Shown here: positions 37,035-46,449 of the stretch, piece after piece
Layout of the letters: each line of letters begins with the position of its first letter
Position numbering within the stretch: position 1 is the stretch's first letter
Notes under the pieces: model-generated
What the model was told of the DNA's origin: nothing
The model's input: only the letters and a program-made list of their open reading frames with translations
Databases searched by the model: none
Made by a program: the position numbers and the translations under genes
NCBI GenBank assembly: GCA_000711775.1
Contig: ARYC01003786.1
Span: forward strand, 1 to 64,000
Origin: Oxytricha trifallax
Taxonomy: Eukaryota; Ciliophora; Spirotrichea; Sporadotrichida; Oxytrichidae
DNA: 64,000 nt
Direction: 5' to 3'

Positions 37035-37054
37035 TTAAATTACTAATATTTAAA

Positions 37055-37163
37055 CATAAAACCCCTACATAAACCCTATTAAAACCATAATAAAGTATGC
37101 CTTATAGTCAACTTTTATCAATAAAAAACTCAATCAAACTACTGAATGGGTTTTGGGGTTTTG
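37055..37163. repeat. TBE right terminal inverted repeat (copy 2)
   Basis: ccctacataaaccctatt (37064-37081) through to the terminal G3T4G4T4G. It mirrors 33004-33105 and matches 1345-1450. Confidence 0.9.
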
Positions 37164-37199
37164 ATTTCTTTAACAATCCTTATTGCTCTTAAAACTTAA

Positions 37200-38673
37200 A
37201 AATTAGTCTTTATATTAAGCAAGAATGAGCACTAAGTGCAAAGAGACAGTTGTCAATAGAGTGAATGATTAACTATAGATTTTTCTCGACTTGCGCATTC
37301 ACAGTCAACTACTATACTTTGCTGATTTGTTCAATCTTCCCTACCCATTATCGATCTCTGCTTTGCAGTCTTTAAGCAAGGTCTTTCATAAAATTCACTA
37401 TTGAGGCTTTGCCGATTACTTCTTGCTTTTATAAGAAGGTTGCCCTTGTTGAATTCATGTAGTCTTTTAAGGATTCTAAATTAGGGGCTGAGCTTGAGGC
37501 ACATATTCTTACAAAGTACTCTGTATACTCTACAGGAATGTCTCTTATAAGGTTCAATCCACAGTCTTGCTTCAGCATGATCATAAAAGGCACGTTCATT
37601 ATAAAGAAGAATTTAGTATTAGTTGGATGACATAAGGGTCAATTGAAAAGTAGTGCCTAGTTTAAGCCAAAAGATGAATGATTCTTGGATTAGAGTCGTT
37701 TAGCTTCCAGACTACATCAAGCTGCTTACTTAGACATGTTGCCTCAGTAATAAAGACCAAGTTGGCTAAGCCTATAGCTTGTCTAGTATTGGGTGACCTT
37801 ATAAAAAAGAGAATTACTTCTTATATTAAGGTATCTTCTTCTTGGTACTTTTTCCCTGTAAAGTAACTGAGGGCAACCAAGAAGATACGAGCCTTGGAGT
37901 CCTAGTCTAGCTTTGATCAAGTCCGTAATTAAATAGAAGAGCCCTTGGTTTACTTAGGGTTCATTTGCCATCTCAAAGAGCTGAAGGAACGAAAAGAGTG
38001 ATTGGGTTTTGTGGGCCACTATTTCTTGAAGGATATGTTCCTTTTATTAATAATTTGATTATTTGAAACTTTCAAAGTGCTTTGCCTACATCTCATAGTC
38101 AATGATTGAGCCATAGTTAATAACCAGCTAAGGTAAGGGTCTTGGAGCTTGCATTGATTCACTTGCTAAGCTCACATTAGTCTGGAACGCACTCACCTTC
38201 ATTTCCTCGTTTGATAGGGAGTGGTAAAGATTTTCAGAGAGCAGTGACTAGGTATCACTGCTGTTCTTGGCTTTCTTGCTTTTTTTATTGTTTATATACT
38301 TCTTACAACGTTCTTAAGATTCCATGTCTTTTAATAGCCTTTAAAATCCTCCTGCTACAACAGGAGACTCAAATCATAGTTGATTAAATGTAGGAATTCC
38401 TTTGCTCTATTGATTTTGACGCTATCTTGGGCTCCCTTGTACTCAGCTTTAATGCCCTTCACTTTGCCGCCCTAATTAATATTAGCCTTGGCTTCATAAT
38501 ATTCAAAAATCCGATCACCCTGCTCAAATAGTTGAGCGAACTATTCATTTGAATTATCATTCCTAAATTCTAATAAAGATGCTTTGTAAAGTAAATAAGC
38601 TAACTAGGGCTTCGTTCTTCAATCTATAGGGGGAAGACTCATCAAGCTAATCCCACTCTTGGGCTGGATTCAT
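37200..38673 (-). CDS. Unrecognised protein, family A copy
   Basis: From ATG 38673 (MNPAQEWD...) the minus strand encodes a soluble-looking protein. It includes AKANINQGGKVKGIKAEYKG (about 38450-38505), LHLINYDLSLLLQQEDF (about 38345-38395), YINNKKSKKAKNSSD (about 38258-38300), then FSFLQLFEMANEP (about 37960-37995) and QDCGLNLIRDIPVEYTEYF (about 37510-37570). It ends with an alpha-helical stretch up to about 37215. The frame changes near 38565-38580 and again near 38290 and 37860, so small IESs or decay are present. The N-terminal 130 residues align with a second copy starting at 41716. The DNA upstream of both starts is also similar (38880-39080 and 41900-42110), so this is a duplicated locus. 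Function unknown. Confidence 0.6.
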
Positions 38674-38691
38674 GATATTTTTAAGTTTTGA

Positions 38692-39185
38692 TTATAGTAT
38701 TTTATACTGGATTTTGAAATTTAATAGGTGGATTAATAAAAAATACCACAAGATTCTTCAAATTCACAATAAGAAAAAGCTCTCTCATTCACTTATTCAG
38801 TGGAATTAAAGAGCTACAACCCGCAAACCAGTTCAAATGCATTGCTTATGTTAATACCAACATATAAAGGTGAAAAAAAGTAGGCTTGCAATAAATGGTT
38901 GACCCGTCATGGGTCTTTCGAGTGCTTATCGAGTCTGGCCTCATTGAAAATTGGCTTTTTGGAAAAATAAAAAAAATCCGGGAGCCTAATGGAGAATTAA
39001 ACTCTATACTGTTCATAACGTACATATAACCAGTAGAAATGTGCAGTGAAAGTAGAATGGAAAGCAAAGGCACTCATTTTCAGAAATCGAGGTCATTAAA
39101 TTTTATTTGAGTACATTAAGCCTTAATTATTGTTATATAAACACCCTAGTCCAATCAAATATGCTGAGCCAAGATAACAGAGTAT
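38692..39185. other. 5' flank of family A copy, duplicated upstream of family B copy
   Basis: Segments cgagtgcttatcgagtctgg (38919), aaaattggcttt (38946), aactctatact (39000) and agaaatgtgcagtgaa (39035) have ordered counterparts at 41935-42090. Similarity outside coding sequence suggests duplication of the locus with its promoter region. A TGA-free plus-strand frame through here is fortuitous. Confidence 0.45.
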
Positions 39186-39189
39186 CACA

Positions 39190-40437
39190 CAAGATCATTC
39201 CCTTCCTATCGTTGCCATCGGTGGAGCTCGACCTCAGCTGCTGCAGCCCACCCTCCAGGCCCAACTCGAGCCATCACATGTACCTGAGGAGGCCATCTTC
39301 GAGACCAGGCTCCGATGCTTGCTGGACAGCATGTCGACCTTCCAGAGATCCTAAAAGGAGATATAGGACATTGCCACCACCATCTTTGGGCACAACCTAA
39401 TTACCCACTATCAGGAGATGGTGGACAGTGCTATTGAACTACGACTCTCAGTGCGCAAGCTCACCTTGCCCAGGGGCGCAAACTACAGGAGAGAGGTACT
39501 ATATGACGAAACGAGGGACGAGACCATAGGAGTAAGAGGAACAGTACCTACTATAGATCACGCGATCGAGGTCGGTGGTGGGGGCCTTCTAGATAACCTA
39601 TAGGCGAATACCCCAACGGCTAACCCCAAAACCTTCATGGACGAGAAACTAAGATGACACCCTCAGTAGATGCGAAGACAGAATGCACAAGCACAGTTGC
39701 CGACTACGAGGGCCTCCTCGACTTTCTCTCACATGAATTGCAGATTTCCTCTGGTGCTAAAACGAATTCATTTAGAGATTTCCTCTTGATCACAAAGCTT
39801 TTCCTCTTAAGCCCAAGCAACTTTTCCACCCCAGGTCTGAATTGAAATCCTGAGGCGCTACATGAGAAGGGTGATAAAAAGCCCCCTGGTGAAGTGGGGT
39901 CCAACGGCTCTTATTAAGACTCAGAACTAATCTCCTGTCATCGCAACGACAAGCGCTCCTTCTGGGGCCAAACCATCAAAGGTAGTGTGGTCTTGCGCAG
40001 CCCCCTTGTCGATCAGGCATTGTCTACTCATGACGAGGTCCTGATGTCCGAGCACTCCTTTCCAACAAATAGTGGAGCAGCTGAATACCTTCCTGCCTGC
40101 TTGTCGGTAGGCGCCAGATGCCACTCAATACCCCTTACTTGATCCCCGCGCTCAGGTGTCGAGATTCCTCAAGGCCAATGCTCAAGAGGAGAGCTTCCTT
40201 TCAGGCGATGAAATCTCCAGACTGGTCTATCTTCTCGTGAGAGACTGGGCATTCCCTGATGCAGCTTTGTTGAGTGAGAGTTGTGCTTCCTTTGAAGACC
40301 AGAAGACTGAAATAGTACATCAAGAGCAACTTCGCCATGGCATAAGATCTGAGACTAGATCACTTGAATTCCTCGTAGTATTCAAAGCGCTATCGAATGG
40401 ACCTAATTTCGCTTCTCTAAGACAACTTTTTCCTTAA
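39190..40437 (+). CDS. GC-rich coding island, unrecognised protein
   Basis: About 1.25 kb close to 50% GC, far above all neighbours, with strongly coding-like plus-strand translation that changes frame. 39190-39653 reads through two TAA/TAG near 39350-39375 (TFQRSQKEIQDIATTIFGHN) to KLTLPRGANYRREVLYDETR, ending TGA 39652-39654. 39841-40040 reads ILRRYMRRVIKSPLVKWGP. Overlapping in another frame, 39945-40125 reads NDKRSFWGQTIKGSVVLRSP and AEYLPACLSVGARC. 40141-40437 reads FLSGDEISRLVYLLVRDWAF and more. No domain is recognised. The composition suggests a transferred or retroelement-derived sequence inserted between duplicated loci A and B. Frame changes mean decay or unremoved IESs. Confidence 0.4.
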
Positions 40438-40724
40438 ACATCGAAAGCAAAAAAGTCTGCCCTGTTTTGTAATTTTAAATATTTAATAGTTTAAATCTAG
40501 GGTTTTAAAATTCACTTTTTCATTTTCACTTTCAACCCACTTTTGCAATTTCCATAATGGGGTTTCACTTTTCGCAATTTAAGTATTAATGCCTAATACT
40601 TAATTAATCATTTTTTTACGATTCTCTAAAAAATTACTCTTGGGGTTTTATTTTTAAATCCTTTTACAATCTTTCTCTAAATGTTAAACATTTTCTAAGA
40701 AGTTATCTCTATCGATGATAGCTA

Positions 40725-41716
40725 AAATAATTTAATCTATAAAGTATTAATGTTTATCCTGATCCTCCTTGTTTGAAAGTGCTGTAAAAATTGATTCTTG
40801 AGGCACCTAGTTTTATTGAAGACCAATTTTCCATTGCTTCTATTGATTTTATAAAATTGATTATACTTAATTATACTTGCGATCAAGTATAAGGTCTATT
40901 CCTGTCTAATCAACTATAAGCAGCTGCTTTGAACTATCATTAGTGGCATTCTTGTATAAGACTCGCTGTCATCTCCCTTTAGTGTTTAATCTGCCAATTC
41001 TACCAATGATTTATTCTTCACATCTTTGTGAGAAAAACATCAGCGATAATTAAATAAGAACCCCCATTTTAATTGATTTCATCATTTGTTTAGATGTCTG
41101 TTCCTCTTCCTTATGGTTCATTGAGCAAGTAAACACCATAATTCTTGCTCGCATTCTTCATTAAATATCTGCCTTCAATGACAGCAGCCTAACTGTGGCT
41201 GAAACTTGTGAAAACAAAATTGGATTTTGAAAACCTTATTCAATAATGCTGAAATTGCAGTAAGTTACTGGGACTCTGAAATTACAGATTTACATTCATG
41301 GCTGTGCTTCCCCTACTTTCGCTTATTGTTATTTATATACTTTCTAACAAAGTACTTAAAATCTGAAGTCTTGTTATAACCTGCAAATTCCTCCTGCTCC
41401 AGCAACAAACTTAAATTATAGTTGTTTTATTAAAGAAATCTCTTTTCACGAATGATTTTAGCACTATCTTTTGCATTTTTATACCCAGATTTTTTGCCCT
41501 TGGCTTTACCCGCATTTTCAAAATTGACATTGGCTAGATGATTTTCAAAATTCCAAGGTAAGTTTTCTTGCTCGGGTGCCAATTCTAGCAAATGCAAATC
41601 ATTAATACCTTCTAAATAGAAGATAATATCGAGGATTTAAGCTTATCAGCAGCTGCATTCAAAAGTTGAAGAAGGTCTTTCTTAGAAGAATTCTAAAATC
41701 CAGTGACTGGATTCAT
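40725..41716 (-). CDS. Family B copy: unknown N-terminal domain followed by SecA-like helicase segment
   Basis: From ATG 41716 (MNPVTGFQNSSKKDLLQLL) it follows family A: NFENAGKAKGKKSGYKNAKD (about 41462-41520), NNYNLSLLLEQEEFAGYN (about 41375-41430) and YINNNKRKQGKHSH (about 41300-41340). It then diverges from A. The stretch from about 41200 to 40930 reads VYLLNEPQGRGTDIQTNDEI, NGGSYLIIADVF and RCEEQIIGRIGRLNTKGRQQ. This matches the AGRGTDI...GGL.VI...RIE.Q..GR.GRQG motifs of SecA-type superfamily 2 helicases. The ATP-binding domain is not seen. Several frame changes and a TGA near 40962 (aga tga cag) show that it is broken or still interrupted by eliminated DNA. The fused architecture could reflect a scrambled germline order. 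Confidence 0.5.
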
Positions 41717-42312
41717 CTGATTTATGCTTAATTTTAATGATTAATTTGACAGGATTAATCTATTAAAGCACTGGATTATTGTTCCTTAACTATATGAAAA
41801 ACTACTCTTGCCCCTATATCCTCCGGATTTATTGTTACTCAACGCGAAACCAATTAAATTAATGATTAATCACTATAACTAATTAAACGAGTAGCTTTGA
41901 GTGGAAAGGAGGTGAGTGGTTGACAAATTTTTCAACTTTCGAGATCGAGCCCATGCAAAATTGGCTTAATGTAAAAATGTCGAAATCCATGGTACTTTTC
42001 AATTTAAATCCTTTCCCTGTCTATAACTGAATAATGGCAGAAGAAATATGCAGTCGTGAATAGCTGGAAGTTAATGGCACTTAAAATAGAAATTTCGGGT
42101 CTTCAGTTTGGACCTTGAAAAATGGCCTCTGACTAAGGCCAGAGCACTGGATTAAAGGGGCCAGGTCGGTATGATGGAATACTAACGTTGAAAAATTTAA
42201 CGAACCATTCAGATAACCTACTCGATTCTTGATCCTCTGAACTTAAAATTAATAACCACACTATCATAACTATATAAAACTAATCAATATCAAACTTTGC
42301 GAGTGCCGTGAT

Positions 42313-42462
42313 CTTATCAATCCTTCTTTTTGCATTCTCTCGATCGGCTCCCACAAATTAAGTTAAGTTCTGTACTTTTAAATTTCCTTATTTATCGATA
42401 TATTTAAAACTTTTTATCAACTTATAAATTCTATGTGTACATACGTATTGGGGTTTATATAA
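42313..42462 (-). repeat. Dispersed repeat R, copy 3 (inverted)
   Basis: The reverse complement (tataaaccccaatacgtatg, then cacatagaattta, and so on) matches 23305-23450 over about 145 bases with few differences, including gccgatcgagagaatgcaa at the far end. Confidence 0.75.
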
Positions 42463-42670
42463 ATAAACATGACATTAATATTCTTAAGTACCATTTAATT
42501 TTCTTTAAATTTTTCATGATTCTATGCACTCTAATTTATCTAAAAACTAAAAATCATAACTAAATAGTAATATTAAGCTTCATAATAATTACAAACTAGT
42601 TTGATGTCAAGTGCTAATAAAAAGAGCTTTAGATAAAACTAATAGAATAAAAGTTATTGATTGTCCGGCT

Positions 42671-44157
42671 TAATATATAAATATTTGGCTAAGGTGACAA
42701 ACACTCATCCCCCCCTAAGGTGTACTTTCAAAAGTTTACTCTGATAGAACTCGACCTCCTGAGCAAAGTTTTCTTCAGAACTGATTTTGGCCGGCTTTTA
42801 GTTTTCGAGATAACACACTGCCTAAGTCAAAAAATTATATATAAAATCATAAAATTTGGCATTGAAAAATTTCGACATTTTTCTTGAAAACTGCATAATT
42901 ATCATAATTAGATTAATTTTCAGGTACTTAGATGAAAATTTGAGAAAAAATGTTTTCTATCCCTTGCTATCTTGCTCTGGCCTATTAAGATATTAATAAA
43001 ATACATAAAATTAGGTAATTTGAGAAATATATACATTCAAATTAATTATATATTATTTACAAATGCCACTAATTACCTTAAGTAGAGAATAAGTAAATAT
43101 ATATATATAGATCATATAAACGCGGGTTTGAATGATTTATTTTTTAAATATAAATTAAGCGCTTATATAGCATTTTTGGGTTTTTAAGTTTGATTTCATT
43201 CAAGCAAGAAGAATACTCAGAATTTCTTACTTCAAATCATCTGTGATTATCATACTTTAGTTTTGTGATAATCTCTCAAAAGGTGAATTCATTAGGAAGG
43301 TAATTGAGGGTCGTTGGTGAAGCAAAAGGTTAAGACTTGACCAAATAATGTACAACCCATCTAATTGAATTCCTTACTGAGAGGTGTTTTATCTAGTAAA
43401 GAATTTTTGGATCCTTCCATGACAAACGTATCTGTAGAAAGGGTCCCTTGGATAAGCGGGGGCGAAAGGAAAATTTTAGTATCTACCATCAATCATCGTC
43501 GATGTGCTGATCTCTCCACTTTCATCATCGTCCTCTTTCTTTTGAGGAGGCTCTTCGGACTGGGTTCAGTTGGTTAAGCTATGGCCATAGCCACTTCGTC
43601 GAAGGATGAGATTTTGTCTTCCTGTTGAAGGAGTGGGAGGGTTGAGGCAGTTGCTAAGATGGGATTTGGTTGTCTTTGTTTAAAAATATGGTGAGATTTT
43701 GAGATTATATTCTAAATATATTTCTAAAAATCTTTAATTGCAAATCCCTTTAATATGATAAGTGGCAGTTGTAAATAATATATAATAATTTTTAATGTAA
43801 ATATTTCTCAAATTACCTAATTTTATGTATTTTATTAATATCTTAATAGGCCAGAGCAAGATAGCAAGTGTTAGAAAACATTTTTTCTCAATTTTTCATC
43901 TAAGTACCTGAAAATTAATCAAATTATGATAATTATGCAGTTTTCAAGAAAAATGTCGAAATTTTTTCAATGCCAAATTTTATGATTTTATATATAATTT
44001 TTTGTCTTAGGCAGTGTGTTATCTCGAAAACTAAAAGCCGGCCAAAATCAGTTCTGAAGAAAACTTTGCTCAGGAGGTAGAGTTCTATCAGAGTAAACTT
44101 TTGAAAGTACACCTTAGGGGGGATGAGTGTTTGTCACCTAAGCCAAATATTAATATG
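42671..44157. mobile_element. Element with ~400-base terminal inverted repeats
   Basis: The left arm (42671-43070) and right arm (43758-44157) are near-identical inverted copies. Landmarks are ggtgacaaacactcatcccc, gagataacacactgcctaag and ggcctattaagatattaata, with their reverse complements. The central 690 bases hold a GC-richer coding-like block. No transposase was recognised, so it is probably non-autonomous. It could be a foldback or Mutator-like element; the ends do not match TBE or the palindromic family. Confidence 0.88.
43370..43665 (-). CDS. Small acidic coding segment carried by the long-TIR element
   Basis: On the minus strand, about 43580-43665 reads STLPLLQQEDKISSFDEVAM. In a neighbouring frame, about 43375-43560 reads SEEPPQKKEDDDESGEIS, then YQNFPFAPAYPRDPFYRYV and a TGA near 43370. 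The lower AT content and glutamine use of TAA/TAG argue for real coding sequence. No domain is recognised. It may be cargo of the transposon or part of a gene into which the arms were placed. Confidence 0.4.
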
Positions 44158-44159
44158 TT

Positions 44160-44870
44160 CAGAGAAGGGCAACTTAATAAGATAAATATAAATGCATAAT
44201 GATATTCAATTACAAATAAAGGAAGAATAGTTATATTATATTCACAACTTTATATTATATTTTGCAAATTCAACATTTTTCATTTATATAAATTGGTTTG
44301 AAAATAATAAGTGGAATAAATCATAATCTTTATTAAATATAATATTGATTATTATTTAGGACCTTTATTGAAAAAGTTTTAATTTTTATTAAGTTTGATA
44401 TAATTGCCTTTTATTGAAAACCATCATATTGATGAGATTAGGTTATACAGTAGAATTAAAAAGAATTAATGTTTAATAAATATAATTAAAATTTTAAGAC
44501 TTTTCCTTAATTTTTCTCAATGAAATAATAATACTTAAGACATGGATCAATCTGAATCTTGACTGTTAAAGTGGGCAATAATTCTAAATATTTAAATTTA
44601 TCAAATTAATATGTAGATTATATAATTTTCAGAATATTATAGCAATTAAGAAAAAACGATTAATTAAATACACTCTTACTATAAATTAAAAATGGAATCA
44701 GAACCCATGAAATTAACAAATTAATTGATTCTTTATTTGGTTATTTAAAATAAGCCTAGATGCTGCCTGAATTACGGTTAAATATTTAGTTAAATTTAAG
44801 TTCATTTGAGTATAAATTATTTAATTAGAAAGGGTGACTTGAAAGAGTCTGATTCAGCTTTTTCTCATTT
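44160..44870. other. AT-rich DNA, nothing recognised
   Basis: No coding stretch or repeat end seen between the long-TIR element and the GC-richer repeat copy. Confidence 0.6.
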
Positions 44871-44889
44871 GTTATATATAAGAGGGTGG

Positions 44890-45250
44890 GAAAGAGGTTT
44901 ATCAGTTCTATCACTTAAGGGGATCAATCGGTGAGGTTCAACCTGCAAGTCCTTAAAATCACTTTAGTGAACTTTTTATTAATAGACTTCCCTGAGATAA
45001 AAAAGTTATTAAGCATTAGTTTAGCTTCCTAGGCTTTTGGAAATAGTATGAAGGTGGTGATGCTCAGACTAAAAAATATTACAACCAATGGAAAACAGCA
45101 AAAAAGCATTTTGTTCTACGTCGGTTGGATAATTGAAGCTAGCATAGCGAAAGGACGAGGACTAAATTAATAGCAGTGGTGGAACCAGCAGGAGTTATTT
45201 TACCACTCTCTTTCGGAGAATTGTACCTCAAAATCTCTGTACTGCATCCG
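44890..45250. repeat. GC-richer dispersed repeat, copy 2
   Basis: A diverged counterpart of 26330-26680. Shared in order: cggtgaggttcaacctg (44930-44946), cttcctaggctt (45025), atgaaggtggtgatgctc (45049), aaccaatgga (45083), gaagctagcatagcgaaagg (45137) and gcagtggtggaaccagc (45173). Flanks differ, so the repeated unit is roughly 300-400 bases. Confidence 0.55.
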
Positions 45251-45259
45251 TGATAGCTA

Positions 45260-46440
45260 CTCTAAGGTAATATATCTTGATAAAGGAGATAATATTTGGA
45301 AGCTGAAATTTTTTCTGATTTTCTCTCTTATATTCTACCATGTTATAGACTTTTTCTTTAACTATTCTGAAATATGTCATAGCTTATTGGTTTAATTTTA
45401 ATATAAAGAAGTAATATGTTCAAATTAAATTGATGTAAATCATAAACTATTATATGTTAATATTTAAATTAAATTAGAGTTTGGAAGAATTCCATAAACT
45501 ATGAAGTATTTATTAACTTCCTGACAGTCTTTTATTTATAGAAAAACCCAAAATTTACACTCATCAGCATTAGTTTATTGCTTTCATAGCAATACTTTAT
45601 GTATTGGCTTTTGGATTATCAAGAAAATTAACTAAGGTTTTGTCTTAAAACATTTGGAAAGTAGTTTATTTGAATTTAAGATCAAAGCAGTTCACCTTTG
45701 AGATCCTTTGTGTAATTTAAAGTCGCTGATGACATTCTGCATTGCTCTCTACCACTTATAAGTTTAATTTGTGTCGTGCTTAAAACCAATCGACACAAAA
45801 GTTAATTTTCAGAAGTTGACCCATAAACATTTTAGATATCTAGCATTAGCATGGGGGGAAACTTCATTAGTCCAAAATTTCTTAGATTATCATGTTAAAT
45901 AATAGAACATTTAATGAATTTATGTTTTGAAATTAATTAGTTATAAAGAATTTAATGGCAAAAATAAAGTGACTGTCCACTTAACAAAAAATTTTAAAGC
46001 TTCAAAAAATATCTAAAACATTTATAATAATGCAATATTGGTCAATAAGTGACATGGAGAGTACGCGAGAGTCCAGAAGACATCAGAATGATGCGCATAA
46101 ATTAAATAAAACTAGAAAATATAGATCTAAATATGAAGATCAGTGAGATTATCTTGGAGCTGTGCTTTGATGTGATTTTTGTAATTTTTTCAGATTACAT
46201 ATTTGATGATATATTCATTTTGAGATATTATTTTCCTCTTATTTTTCATAAATATATCAATATGAAATTAGGACCATCTGCATTGTTTAATTAAATAGTT
46301 TAAGTAACAGAAATGTAAACCGTTTGACTTGACTGATCAATTTAAGATTAAACCAATGATTAAATCCCTAGAAGATGTAGGCATAAGAATTTAATATCAG
46401 CTACTTACTCTATAAAAAATTTCATTAAATAATATATAAC
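45260..46440. other. AT-rich DNA, nothing recognised
   Basis: No persistent frame. A short ggggggaaacttc at 45854-45866 weakly recalls the C-run/GCAGGAAACTT motif but lacks the rest of it. Confidence 0.5.
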
Positions 46441-46449
46441 AATGATATA

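Larger units (their letters stand above)
33004..37163. mobile_element. Complete TBE transposon (copy 2), 4.16 kb
   Basis: Both ends carry the inverted telomere-like repeat: aaaaaccccaaaaccc at 33004-33019 and gggttttggggttttg at 37148-37163. Inner terminal-repeat sequence (gttgattgagtttttgattg, 33028-33047) mirrors 37108-37140. Flanking triplets are AGT and ATT, both ANT, though not identical. The size and the three genes (zinc-finger/kinase on minus, 22 kDa-type on plus, transposase on minus) match TBE1-like elements of Oxytricha. All three genes carry at least one frame disruption, so this is an old or non-autonomous copy. Confidence 0.95.

Noticed and set aside
38846-39073. Minus-strand open frame in the A-locus 5' flank
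   Set aside because: The duplicated sequence at 41.9-42.1 kb does not preserve the frame, so it is probably not coding.
39605-39635. aaccccaaaacc near 39620 as a transposon end
   Set aside because: It is a single short occurrence inside coding-like GC-rich sequence, with no subterminal TBE similarity and no inverted partner.
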